Origin: an uncultured Collinsella sp.
Lineage (GTDB): Bacteria; Actinomycetota; Coriobacteriia; Coriobacteriales; Coriobacteriaceae
Assembly (NCBI GenBank): GCA_902493915.1
Contig: CABUQY010000019.1
Location: 1 to 26,068 of the forward strand
Direction: 5' to 3'
Length of the DNA: 26,068 nucleotides
The notes beneath the pieces were generated by a model. That model was not told where the DNA came from. It saw only the letters and a program-made list of their open reading frames with translations, and ran no database searches. Below are positions 1-7,727 of this stretch, one piece after another. Position numbers and translations under genes: made by a program. Position 1 is the first letter of the stretch; every line of letters begins with the position of its first letter.

Positions 1-830
1 AGGGCTCGGGCTGCGGCGTCCATTTCGAAGGAGACGGCACTCGATACTAAGTATTGGTGAGCCTTGGCGATCTCGGCGATGACGGGTGCCGCTGCCGCGA
101 GCCAGCCCAGGCGCCAGCCGGTCATGGACCAGGGCTTGGAGAAGCTCTCGATGATGACCGTCTGTTCACGCAGCTCCGGGTGACGCTGGGCAAAGCGCTC
201 GTAGCCATCCACATAAACCAGGCGGTTGTATACGTCGTCGCAGACCACGTAGATGCCCGCCTGCTCTGCCACGCGCGCCACGGCGTCGAGCGAAGCCGCG
301 TTGAGGATGCAACCCGTAGGATTGTTGGGCGTGCAGATGACGATGGCCTTGGTCGCCGGCGTCACGCAAGCACGAAGTGCGTCCTCGTCAATCTGGAATT
401 GCGCAGGCTCCGTATCCAAAAAGACCGCCTTGGCGTGGTTGGCCACGACGATGCTCTCGTACAGGCCAAAGGCCGGCGTGGGGATAATGACCTCGTCGCC
501 GGGGTTGAGCATAGCCATGAATGTTGCCGACAGTGCCTCGGTCGCACCGTCGGTCAGGATGACCTCATCGGCGGAAAACGCCAGGCCCGCGTCCCCCATG
601 TAGGCAGATAACGCCTCACGCAGGGCGGGGCGACCGTTGTTGGGCGGATAGTGCGTGTCACCGCGGCCCAACGAAGCAGTCACCTCGGCGCTAATCACAT
701 CGGGCGTGGGAAAATCGGGCTCGCCGAGCGCGAGCGCGATGCACCCCGGGTGCTGGGCGGCGAGCGCATTGATCCGGCGGATACCGGAGGGCTTGAGCGT
801 GGCAAGCGAGGTATTCATGGGCAGACGCAT
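1..830 (-). CDS. Pyridoxal-phosphate aminotransferase, class I/II (3' end outside window)
   Basis: A minus-strand reading frame is open from an ATG at 830 to the window edge (about 276 residues), so the C-terminus is missing. The translation shows fold-type I aminotransferase hallmarks: an LALGEPDFPTPD-type N-terminal segment, the substrate/PLP segment CTPNNPTG, a CDDVYNRLVY segment carrying the Asp that contacts the PLP pyridine nitrogen, and SFSKPWSMTGWRLGW, in which the Lys is the Schiff-base lysine. Family knowledge: such enzymes move amino groups between amino acids and 2-oxoacids in the cytoplasm; substrate cannot be read from this fragment (aspartate/aromatic/MalY-like all possible). 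The start at 830 follows an AAAGGA-like ribosome binding site; a second ATG at 818 is possible. It diverges from the gene at 924 across a 93-bp gap. Confidence 0.93.
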   Translation of the reverse strand, partial: MRLPMNTSLATLKPSGIRRINALAAQHPGCIALALGEPDFPTPDVISAEVTASLGRGDTHYPPNNGRPALREALSAYMGDAGLAFSADEVILTDGATEALSATFMAMLNPGDEVIIPTPAFGLYESIVVANHAKAVFLDTEPAQFQIDEDALRACVTPATKAIVICTPNNPTGCILNAASLDAVARVAEQAGIYVVCDDVYNRLVYVDGYERFAQRHPELREQTVIIESFSKPWSMTGWRLGWLAAAAPVIAEIAKAHQYLVSSAVSFEMDAAARA

Positions 831-923
831 GGCGTTCCTTTCGTAAGGGTTGCACTAGGATAGCGCGGCGAGGCGCCGCCAGACGGTGTAACCTAAACGG
901 AAACGAGCCGGAAAGGAGATGGC

Positions 924-1586
924 ATGGAGACGATCGCGCGCGGCGATAAGCCCAAAACGCTGCAAACTATTGCGTATATCAGTATTCCCAATAGCGCCGA
1001 TCTTGAGTTTTTGCTCTGGGACCTGCAGGATGCCATCGCCGCCTATGCTCAACTTTCCGGCACCGCACTCCCCCGCCCGGTCGACTTGAAGGCGGATGAT
1101 GCCGACGGCGTTGCCGATGGCATCGTGCTGGCCATTGAAGATATGGCTGACGATGAGACGTTGACTGCTATCGAGCAGGCGCTTGAGCGCTTTGGCGGTA
1201 CGGGAACGCGTGTCTATGCCGTGATCCGAGCCGCACGACAGGGCGCTGAACAGGCGCGTGGGACCGCCGTTCGTCTGCACAAGGCATGCGAGCGCCATGA
1301 CCAATTGTGGTGTGGCGGCGTTGCCATCTGCGCCGGCAGCGGCATTGCGGCGCTTCGTCGCTCTCCGCGCATGGGACTCTTGCGCCGACCTTTTTCGGAA
1401 GCGATGGATAAGCTTGTGGGCGCTGTGCGCATGGGCTGCTCCGTCGAGCATGCACAGCGACTTGGCGGCGGCAATGCCGCCAACGTCGGCACCGACGGCA
1501 TGGTTTGCGCCGAGCCAGCCGTGCCCGCGCCGATCTGGCGAGGCGTTCTGAAACGTCTGGGCGCCCACGCTCAAACAAAAATCTAA
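924..1586 (+). CDS. Conserved-looking protein of unknown function, 220 aa
   Basis: An ATG at 924 lies 6 nt after an AAAGGAG ribosome binding site, and codon usage is consistent with a real gene. No signal peptide or membrane segment is visible, so a cytoplasmic location is inferred. The N-terminal half is acidic (residues 45-90), with alternating beta/alpha character. The centre has TRVYAVIRAARQG followed by an alpha helix and WCGGVAICAGSGIAAL, then SPRMGLLRRPFSEAMDKL. That layout vaguely recalls flavodoxin-like or NADPH-dependent FMN reductase folds, but I do not recognise a diagnostic cofactor motif and do not assign a function. It converges with the DNA glycosylase gene, whose stop begins 1 bp past this gene's stop, so no shared terminator fits between them. 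Confidence 0.7.
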   Translation: METIARGDKPKTLQTIAYISIPNSADLEFLLWDLQDAIAAYAQLSGTALPRPVDLKADDADGVADGIVLAIEDMADDETLTAIEQALERFGGTGTRVYAVIRAARQGAEQARGTAVRLHKACERHDQLWCGGVAICAGSGIAALRRSPRMGLLRRPFSEAMDKLVGAVRMGCSVEHAQRLGGGNAANVGTDGMVCAEPAVPAPIWRGVLKRLGAHAQTKI

Positions 1587-1587
1587 A

Positions 1588-2151
1588 TTAAATAACAGCC
1601 CAGTCAACGGCTTCGTGCCAACGCTCGACAAGCCGCTCCAAACGCCACGCCGCGTTGGCAGGACTCGTCGACGGCAGCACGATGGCGGGTAGCCCCGTCC
1701 GCTCTTGTAGATAGCGTTTGTAGAGTCGCCCTGCCGTACCGCCGTTACAGACAACGACCTCGATCGGCGCGGCATCGGTAATGCGCTCGATATGTGCCGG
1801 CACAACGTTACGAATGCTCGCGTCGCTCGAGCCCTTAATGTCGCAGCTCTCGATCACATCCCACAGGGCCACGCCGCCGTTCAGCAGCATGGCCCGCTTG
1901 GCGGCAATGGAGGCATCGAGCGTCGCGGGCTCACCGCTTGCCAAAGGATCGCCCTCGTTGGGCGGCACAGGCATACCGAGGCACGTGGCCATCACACGCC
2001 AAAAGCGATTCTGAGGGTTGCCGTAATAATAGGCATTGGCGCGCGAAAGCACCGAGGGAAACGACCCGAGCACCAAAACGCGCGAGTGCTGGTCGAACAC
2101 AGGCTCAAACCCATGCTCAATATGTTGATAGCCCTCGTCAGATACGGCCAT
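1588..2151 (-). CDS. DNA-deoxyinosine glycosylase, uracil-DNA glycosylase superfamily family 6
   Basis: The 187-residue product has the UDG-superfamily first motif GSFPS (residues 29-33), then YYYGNPQNRFW (41-51), the signature of the hypoxanthine-DNA glycosylase branch, where an Asn in the YYxNPxNxFW segment is the key catalytic side chain. The late motif LPSTSPANA (159-167) matches the DNA-intercalating loop. Family knowledge: these enzymes remove hypoxanthine left by adenine deamination and start base-excision repair. Length is normal for the family. The start at 2151 lies 3 bp after the stop of the upstream GH13 gene on the same strand, so co-transcription and possibly translational coupling are likely. 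The functional link between the two is unclear. Confidence 0.9.
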   Translation of the reverse strand: MAVSDEGYQHIEHGFEPVFDQHSRVLVLGSFPSVLSRANAYYYGNPQNRFWRVMATCLGMPVPPNEGDPLASGEPATLDASIAAKRAMLLNGGVALWDVIESCDIKGSSDASIRNVVPAHIERITDAAPIEVVVCNGGTAGRLYKRYLQERTGLPAIVLPSTSPANAAWRLERLVERWHEAVDWAVI

Positions 2152-2154
2152 GGG

Positions 2155-3531
2155 CTAGGCTCTCAACAGATAGCGCACCTCGTAGGGTGCAAGCTCAAGG
2201 GTACCCGTCAGCTCGACCGTGGGCGCATCGTCGGCAAGCAGGTCGACGAAGGACCCGTTGAGCTCGCCGGCGCCAAAGGTGTAAGGCTCACCCACGGCAT
2301 TCACCGCCACGAGTACCGTCGCGCCGTCACAGGCGCGCTCGAACAGCAGCTGCTTGTTCTGGATCACCACGTTGCGATAGGCACCGTAGTTGAGAGCACG
2401 GGCAGCCGCGTCGTCGGCCGAGCGAAGGTGCGCAAGCTGCGTGATGAACGCCGTCAGCTCGTTGGGCGCAGGCTCATTGAGCGCAGGTCGCAGCGCCCAG
2501 TCGCCATCGGGGCCACCCTTTTCGCCGGCAATTCCCCACTCGCTGCCATAGTAGACGCACGGGATGCCCGGCATGCCAAAGAGCATGCCGTAGGCGGGAC
2601 GCAGACACGACTTGTCGGTGAGGATACTTGCCAGGCGCGGCACATCGTGGTTGTCGACAAACGACAGCAGATGTTTGCCGCGGTAGATGCACCACGGATC
2701 GCCGCCAAACTGGCGGTGCAGCGAATGGGCGATCTCGAACATGTTGACCGAGTTAAAGCTGGAGTACAGGCCCTTGTAGCACTCGTAGTTGGTGCAGGAG
2801 TCGAGCATCTCGTCGTTGACGATTTGGTTGTAGTCGCCGTGGAGCGTCTCGCCGATCAGCACAAAGTCGGGCTTGAGCTCACGGGTAAAGACGTGCAGGC
2901 GGCGCATAAAGTCGCGGTCGAGCATATAGGCAACGTCCAGGCGCAGGCCGTCGACGCCAAAGACCTCGGCCCAGCGGCGCACGGACTCGAGCAGGTAATC
3001 GACCACAGCGGGATTTTGCAGGTTGAGCTTCACAAGCTCAAAATGGCCTTCCCAGTCCTCGTACCAAAAGCCATCGCCATAGCAGGAATCGCCGTCAAAG
3101 CTAATGTGGAACCAGTCCTTGTACGGCGAGTCCCACTTGCGCCCCTGCACATCGCGGAAGGCCCAAAAACCGCGGCCGACGTGGTTGAAGACGGCATCGA
3201 GCACCACGCGGATGCCATGGGCATGCAGCGTGTCGCATACGGCGGCAAAGTCGGCGTCCCCACCCAGGCGACGGTCGATATGGCGCAGGCTGCGTGTATC
3301 GTAGCCGTGGCTATCAGATTCGAGCGGTGGGTTGATGAGCACAGCGCCAACGCCGAGTTCCTGCATGTAGTCGGCCCATTGGGCGACCTTCATGATAGGA
3401 GCATCGGGGTTGGGCGCGGCGTTGGCAGCCTGGGCGAGCTCATCCTCGGCAACGGGCGCGGCGTTTTCGCGCGGAGCCCCGCAAAAGCCCAGCGGATAGA
3501 TCTGATAGAACGTCGTCTCGTATGCCCACAT
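2155..3531 (-). CDS. Alpha-amylase family glycoside hydrolase (GH13)
   Basis: This 458-residue protein carries all four classical GH13 regions: I, LDAVFNHVG (111-119); II, GLRLDVA (195-201, nucleophile Asp199); III, LIGETL (acid/base Glu228); IV, FVDNHD (transition-state Asp296). The N-terminus begins directly in the barrel (TTFYQIYPLGFCGAP) and a short beta domain closes the C-terminus (about 385-458). There is no signal peptide, so a cytoplasmic maltodextrin- or glycogen-fragment-degrading role is inferred. Retaining hydrolysis of alpha-1,4 or alpha-1,6 glucosidic bonds is family knowledge; exact specificity is not readable. The ATG at 3531 follows GGGAGG at good spacing. A TACAAT -10-like element lies upstream at 3567-3572. 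It is followed 3 bp later by the DNA glycosylase gene. Confidence 0.94.
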   Translation of the reverse strand: MWAYETTFYQIYPLGFCGAPRENAAPVAEDELAQAANAAPNPDAPIMKVAQWADYMQELGVGAVLINPPLESDSHGYDTRSLRHIDRRLGGDADFAAVCDTLHAHGIRVVLDAVFNHVGRGFWAFRDVQGRKWDSPYKDWFHISFDGDSCYGDGFWYEDWEGHFELVKLNLQNPAVVDYLLESVRRWAEVFGVDGLRLDVAYMLDRDFMRRLHVFTRELKPDFVLIGETLHGDYNQIVNDEMLDSCTNYECYKGLYSSFNSVNMFEIAHSLHRQFGGDPWCIYRGKHLLSFVDNHDVPRLASILTDKSCLRPAYGMLFGMPGIPCVYYGSEWGIAGEKGGPDGDWALRPALNEPAPNELTAFITQLAHLRSADDAAARALNYGAYRNVVIQNKQLLFERACDGATVLVAVNAVGEPYTFGAGELNGSFVDLLADDAPTVELTGTLELAPYEVRYLLRA

Positions 3532-3602
3532 AACAGCCTCCCGGTAAGCTCAACACAACGACATCCATTGTATGCCCAGCTTGTATCCTCTCCCCCAAAA
3601 TA

Positions 3603-3669
3603 AGTTGCGGTGGAATAGTTCCTGTCTGGGCCTTCAGAAGCCTTAAACAGGAACTATTCCACCGCAACT
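3603..3669. repeat. Perfect 23-bp inverted repeat (long hairpin) between convergent-free minus-strand genes
   Basis: Arms 3603-3625 and 3647-3669 are exact reverse complements over 23 bp; the 21-bp loop itself contains a small CTTC/GAAG stem. It sits 15 bp beyond the stop of the MFS gene and upstream of the GH13 promoter, so it could end transcription of the MFS gene. There is no T-tract immediately after the stem, so a dispersed palindromic repeat is as likely as a plain terminator. Confidence 0.9.
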
Positions 3670-3684
3670 GATGAGGGGACGTGA

Positions 3685-4881
3685 TTAGGCGACGGGCTTG
3701 GCGCGGCGGATGGCCGGAAACAGCACGGTGATGGCGAGGATGACGCCCACGACGGCAATCGCCCCGCCCACAAAGCCGATCCAGGCGATACCGGGACCCG
3801 AAACCACGGCTCCGCCGATCGCGGTACCCGTGCCGATACCGAGGTTGAACAGGCCCGAGAAGATCGACATGGCGACGGCCGACGAATCTGCCGGCGTGTG
3901 CTTGATGAGCTCGGCCTGAAACGCCACGTTAAAGGCCGTGGCGCAGCAACCCCACAGTGCGCAGACGGCAAGCACTGTCACGAGCGACGATGCGGCCGGC
4001 CCCATGAGCAGCAGGGCCACCGGCACGCCGGAGAGCGTGATAGCCAAGAACGGGAAGCGATGCCCATCGAACAGGCGGCCAAACAGCCAGCTTCCGAGCA
4101 AACCAGAGCAGCCAAACGCCGTCAGCGTCATGGTAATGGCGCCCGCATCGACGTGCGCGACCTGCGCCAGGAAGGGCTCGACATAGCTGTAGCTTGCGTA
4201 ATAGCCGGTCGCCATGAAGACCGTGACTGCGTAGAGCGCGATGAGGAGCGGGTTCTTGAGCAGCTCGGGCAGCTGTTTGACGGTAAAGCGCTCACCCGCC
4301 GGCATGGCCGGGAACACCGCTGCCTGGTAGACGACCGCGATGGCTGAGAGGCCCCCGACCACGGCAAACGTCATGCGCCAGCCCACGGCCAAGCCAATGG
4401 CGCGACCGAGAGGCAGGCCAAAGATCTGCGCGATGGACGAGCCCGTAGCGATCATGCTGATGGCGAGCGCGCCGTGGCGAGTGTCGACCAGGCGCGAGGC
4501 CATAATCGAGGCGACTGACCAGAACACGGCATGTGCGCAAGCGACCACCAGGCGCGCGCAGACCAGGATGGGATAGGTCGGCGCCACAGCGGACAGGAAC
4601 TGACCGAGCGAGAACACGGCCAGCACGCCCAGCAGCATCCGCTTGAACTCAAAGCGCGAGGCGAACACCATGAGCGGCAGCGACAGCAGCATGACGCCCC
4701 AGGCATAGACCGAGATCATGATGCCCGCCTGGGCCTCGGTGAGCGAGAACGACGCGGCGATATCAGTCAAAAGGCCGATGGGCATAAACTCCGACGTGTT
4801 GAACACGAACGCACAGCAGGTGAGCCCGACGAGTGGGAGCCACTGCTTGAGCGTGATGCCGTCTTGCCTTGTCTGAGTCAT
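3685..4881 (-). CDS. MFS transporter of the sugar-efflux (SotB/DHA1) type
   Basis: The product has about 398 residues and roughly 12 hydrophobic segments, the standard MFS layout. The first segment, FNTSEFMPIGLLTDIA, followed by QAGIMISVYAWGVMLLSLPLM, closely resembles the start of SotB-type sugar/arabinose efflux proteins. A conserved MFS loop (ASRFEFKRMLLG) follows TM2. Family knowledge: drug/H+ antiporter-1 type exporters in the cytoplasmic membrane; the substrate here is unknown. The frame is open upstream to 4977, but I place the start at the ATG at 4881 because GGAG lies 9 nt before it, a TATAAT box lies just upstream, and the extra 32 residues look non-coding and overlap a hairpin. The gene stands alone between two hairpins. 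Confidence 0.92.
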   Translation of the reverse strand: MTQTRQDGITLKQWLPLVGLTCCAFVFNTSEFMPIGLLTDIAASFSLTEAQAGIMISVYAWGVMLLSLPLMVFASRFEFKRMLLGVLAVFSLGQFLSAVAPTYPILVCARLVVACAHAVFWSVASIMASRLVDTRHGALAISMIATGSSIAQIFGLPLGRAIGLAVGWRMTFAVVGGLSAIAVVYQAAVFPAMPAGERFTVKQLPELLKNPLLIALYAVTVFMATGYYASYSYVEPFLAQVAHVDAGAITMTLTAFGCSGLLGSWLFGRLFDGHRFPFLAITLSGVPVALLLMGPAASSLVTVLAVCALWGCCATAFNVAFQAELIKHTPADSSAVAMSIFSGLFNLGIGTGTAIGGAVVSGPGIAWIGFVGGAIAVVGVILAITVLFPAIRRAKPVA

Positions 4882-4914
4882 ATATAACGTCTCCAATCGT
4901 TTTGAGCGGAGGCG

Positions 4915-4920
4915 ATTATA
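4915..4920 (-). promoter_or_regulatory. Candidate -10 box (TATAAT) for the MFS gene
   Basis: Read on the minus strand, TATATAAT follows TGC shortly before the MFS ribosome binding site. A perfect TATAAT hexamer is present, but any -35 element would fall inside the upstream hairpin and is not recognisable, so this is only a candidate. Confidence 0.35.
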
Positions 4921-4926
4921 TAGCAA

Positions 4927-4960
4927 CGGCCCCGCATCCGTCAGTACAGATGCGGGGCCG
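4927..4960 (-). terminator. Hairpin downstream of feoB, probable terminator
   Basis: Two 12-bp arms (cggccccgcatc at 4927-4938 and gatgcggggccg at 4949-4960) are exact reverse complements with a 10-nt loop. It lies 41 bp past the feoB stop. On the minus strand the stem is followed by TTGCTATA, a weak T-tract; on the plus strand by AAAAC. It most likely separates feoB from the MFS gene. Confidence 0.7.
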
Positions 4961-5001
4961 AAAACAATTCGATACACAGAGGTTGCGCCGTCAATAAATA
5001 A

Positions 5002-7362
5002 CTAAGCCAACCCCAGCAATATGCCCGCCGAATGCACGACAAACGCCACGATCCAGGCAACGGCGACCTGAAACGCGAATACGGCCACGGCATAGCGCGC
5101 GCCCAACTCGCTCTTGACGGCGCCGATTGCCGCCACACAAGGCGGGTACAGCAACGTAAAGACCAAGAACACGTAGGCGGTAAACGGCGAAAACATGGTC
5201 GACAGCGCCGCGGGCGACGTTGCGCCCAAAAGCACCGTGAGCGTCGAGATGACGCTCTCCTTGGCAATGAGCCCCGTGACGAGCGCCGTCGAGGCGCGCC
5301 AGTCGCCAAAGCCGAGCGGGGCCAACACCGGCGCGATGATGCTACCCAGACCGGCAAGCAGGCTTTGCGACTGGTCGGCGACCACGTTAAAGCGGATGTC
5401 GAACGTCTGAAGGAACCAGATGACCACGGTCGCGGCAAAGATAATGGTAAAGGCCTTGGTGATGAAGTCCTTGGCCTTATCCCATGCCAGCATCACCGTC
5501 GTCTTGACGCTCGGCAGGCGGTAATTGGGGAGCTCCATGATAAACGGCACCGGGTCGCCCTTAAATGCCGTGCGGTTGAGCACCAAAGCCGCGACGCAGC
5601 CGACCACGATACCGATCAGATAGAGCGAGACCATGGCGGGAACCGTCGCCTGCGGGAAAAACGCCCCGCACAGCAAGCCGTAAACCGGCAGCTTGGCTGA
5701 GCAGCTCATAAACGGCGTGAGCATGACCGTCATCTTGCGGTCGTGCTCGGATGGGAGCGTACGGGTCGACATGATAGCCGGCACGGTGCAGCCAAAACCG
5801 ACGAGCATGGGCACGAAACTGCGGCCCGACAGGCCAAAGCGACGCAACACCTTATCCATGACAAAGGCCACGCGCGCCATGTATCCGGAGTCTTCCAGAA
5901 TGGAGAGGAACAAAAAGAGCACGACGATAATCGGCAGGAAGGTCAGCACACTGCCCACGCCCGTAAGCACGCCGTCGACAGCCAGCGAGCGCACCACGTC
6001 GTTGGTACCGAACGCCTTGAGGCCCGCATCGGCCGAGGCGATGATGGCAGCGATACCGTCCTCCATGAGTCCCTGCAACGCCGCGCCGATCACGCCAAAC
6101 GTCAGCCAAAAGACGAGGCCCATGATCACCAGAAACGCCGGAATGGCTGTGTAACGACCTGTCAGGATGCGGTCAATCTTGACGGAGCGCACGTGCTCGC
6201 GGCTCTCGTGCGGCTTGACGACGCAACGCCCGCACACGTCGCCGATAAAGCTAAAACGCATATCGGCCAGCGCAGATAGGCGGTCGGTGCCGGCCTCGCC
6301 CTCCATCTGGGTAATGATGTGCTCGATGGCGTCGAGCTCGTTGCGATCCAGGTGAAGCGCCTCGGTTACCAGCTCATCGCCCTCGACCAGCTTGGTCGCC
6401 GCAAAGCGCACCGGGATGTGCGCCGTCACGGCATGGTCCTCGATCAGGTTAGCAATACCGTGGATGCAGCGATGCAGCGCACCGCCGTCCGGACCGTCGG
6501 GCGCGCAAAAGTCCAGGCGACCGGGGCGCTCGCGGAACCGCGCCACGTGCAAGGCATGATCCACCAACTCGCCGATACCCTCGTTGCGGGCAGCACTAAT
6601 GGGAACAACGGGCACGCCCAACAGACTCTCGAGCAGGTTGACGTCCACGGCGCCGCCGTTGGCGGTCACCTCGTCCATCATGTTGAGCGCGATGACCATA
6701 GGACGGTCGAGCTCCATAAGCTGTAGCGTCAGGTACAGGTTGCGTTCGATATTGGTGGCGTCGATGATGTCGATGATGGCGTCGGGGTTTTCGTCAAGGA
6801 TGAATTGACGGCTCACGATCTCTTCGCCCGTGTACGGCGACAGCGAATAGATGCCTGGCAGGTCGGTAACGCTTGCCTCGGGGTGGTTGCGGATGGTGCC
6901 ATCTTTGCGGTCGACCGTCACGCCGGGAAAGTTACCGACGTGCTGGTTGGAGCCCGTCAGCTGGTTGAATAACGTGGTCTTGCCGCAGTTTTGGTTGCCG
7001 GCGAGGGCAAAGTGCAGCGGCGCGCCCTCGGGCACGGCCGTCTTTGCCGCACGGGGCGAATACGTCCCCTCGCCCAGGGCCGGATGCTCCGTCGTGCCGA
7101 TTGCGGCGTTAGCGCGCGGACCCGTATCGGTGTCGTGAATACCCACGAGCTCGATGCGAGCGGCATCGTCCTTGCGCAGTGTCAACTCGTAGCCACGCAG
7201 GCGGATCTCGAGCGGATCGCCCATGGGGGCGTACTTCATCATGGTGACTTCGGTGCCCGGCGTAAGACCCATGTCCAAAATATGCTGTCGGAGTGCCTGA
7301 TCGTCCGATGCCACCGATGCGACAACGGCGTCCTTTCCAATCTCGAGTGTATCGAGCTTCAC
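5002..7362 (-). CDS. feoB: Fused FeoA-FeoB ferrous iron transporter
   Basis: The 786-residue protein starts with a FeoA-like SH3-type domain (about 1-75, including ILDMGLTPGTEVTMMKYAP), then a 40-residue linker, then the FeoB G domain. G-motifs: P-loop GNQNCGKTT (122-130), GVTVDRKDG, DLPG (167-170), NMMD (227-230), then SAARNEG. The C-terminal half holds the membrane core with two Gate-type halves, the first containing LVGFGCTVPAIMSTRTL. Family knowledge: FeoB imports Fe(II) across the cytoplasmic membrane; FeoA is usually a separate small partner. The start codon is GTG at 7362, 9 nt after GGAGG. Direct repeats upstream may be an iron-dependent operator. No separate feoA or feoC is seen nearby. 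Confidence 0.97.
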   Translation of the reverse strand: MKLDTLEIGKDAVVASVASDDQALRQHILDMGLTPGTEVTMMKYAPMGDPLEIRLRGYELTLRKDDAARIELVGIHDTDTGPRANAAIGTTEHPALGEGTYSPRAAKTAVPEGAPLHFALAGNQNCGKTTLFNQLTGSNQHVGNFPGVTVDRKDGTIRNHPEASVTDLPGIYSLSPYTGEEIVSRQFILDENPDAIIDIIDATNIERNLYLTLQLMELDRPMVIALNMMDEVTANGGAVDVNLLESLLGVPVVPISAARNEGIGELVDHALHVARFRERPGRLDFCAPDGPDGGALHRCIHGIANLIEDHAVTAHIPVRFAATKLVEGDELVTEALHLDRNELDAIEHIITQMEGEAGTDRLSALADMRFSFIGDVCGRCVVKPHESREHVRSVKIDRILTGRYTAIPAFLVIMGLVFWLTFGVIGAALQGLMEDGIAAIIASADAGLKAFGTNDVVRSLAVDGVLTGVGSVLTFLPIIVVLFLFLSILEDSGYMARVAFVMDKVLRRFGLSGRSFVPMLVGFGCTVPAIMSTRTLPSEHDRKMTVMLTPFMSCSAKLPVYGLLCGAFFPQATVPAMVSLYLIGIVVGCVAALVLNRTAFKGDPVPFIMELPNYRLPSVKTTVMLAWDKAKDFITKAFTIIFAATVVIWFLQTFDIRFNVVADQSQSLLAGLGSIIAPVLAPLGFGDWRASTALVTGLIAKESVISTLTVLLGATSPAALSTMFSPFTAYVFLVFTLLYPPCVAAIGAVKSELGARYAVAVFAFQVAVAWIVAFVVHSAGILLGLA

Positions 7363-7400
7363 GTCCGTGTTCCTCCCCCGACGCCCACAGGGCGTTGCAT

Positions 7401-7437
7401 TTAGTTTACCTTGGCTAACCGTTTGCCACGGCTAACC
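7401..7437. promoter_or_regulatory. Candidate metalloregulator operator upstream of feoB
   Basis: The octamer GGCTAACC occurs twice in direct orientation (7413-7420 and 7430-7437), 17 bp apart, 50-75 bp upstream of the feoB GTG. The first copy lies inside a TTAG...CTAA outer palindrome (7401-7418). DtxR/IdeR-type sites contain TTAGG-TAG-CTAACC-like half-sites, so iron-dependent repression is a reasonable inference, but the match is partial. Confidence 0.4.
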
Positions 7438-7496
7438 AATTGTAACCATGCATGATAGCGCGAACACACAACGACGTTCAATCGACAGATTGCTGC

Positions 7497-7543
7497 AAGG
7501 ACCGTCCCCAAGTGCCGGCACAAAAGGAACGTCCCCAAGTGCC
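7497..7543. repeat. Tandem pair of a 20-bp repeat, REP-like
   Basis: A 20-bp unit ending in GTCCCCAAGTGCC occurs at 7497-7516 and 7524-7543 with a single mismatch (27-bp period). The perfect palindrome GTGCCGGCAC (7512-7521) joins them. The sequence style (GGGGACG, GTGCCGG) recalls dispersed REP-type elements mobilised by Y1/RAYT transposases; no transposase gene is present here. Confidence 0.75.
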
Positions 7544-7588
7544 GCATCTGGGCCATGGCAACGCCGATGTTTTGGCGCGGACAGCGAA

Positions 7589-7685
7589 AGCCCGCCAGCG
7601 CGAGCAAGGTGCCTTGAAGCGAGGCGGCATTGACCTTCTGGTCATGCCGCCGAAGCTGAACGTCAGATTGCCGCCCTGGCGGGCT
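7589..7685. other. Multi-helix palindromic element, structured RNA or miniature mobile element
   Basis: Outer arms AGCCCGCCAG (7589-7598) and CTGGCGGGCT (7676-7685) enclose two further hairpins: CAAGG/CCTTG (7604-7615) and a 12-13-bp stem GGCGGCATTGACC / GGTCATGCCGCC (7623-7635 / 7640-7651) with loop TTCT and one bulge. Together these form a plausible three-way-junction fold on either strand. No convincing gene covers it. It lies between the esterase stop and the feoB upstream region. It may be a structured RNA, a 3' UTR structure or a MITE-like insertion. Confidence 0.55.
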
Positions 7686-7699
7686 TGCAGCGTCAAGTG

Positions 7700-7727
7700 G
7701 TTACGGCGTTTGGTAAAACGCCGTAAC
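7700..7727 (-). terminator. Hairpin overlapping the esterase stop codon
   Basis: Arms GTTACGGCGTTT (7700-7711) and AAACGCCGTAAC (7716-7727) are exact complements with a 4-nt loop. The right arm touches the TAG stop of the esterase. No T-tract follows on the minus strand, so it may protect the mRNA end rather than terminate transcription. Confidence 0.55.

Noticed and set aside
1792..3603. 603-codon plus-strand frame over the glycosylase and GH13 genes
   Set aside because: Both genes on the minus strand have complete family motifs; the plus-strand translation is repetitive and has no ribosome binding site.
7401..7696. Small minus-strand frames in the feoB-esterase gap
   Set aside because: They run through repeats and hairpins and give no recognisable protein; the palindromic structure explains the sequence better.
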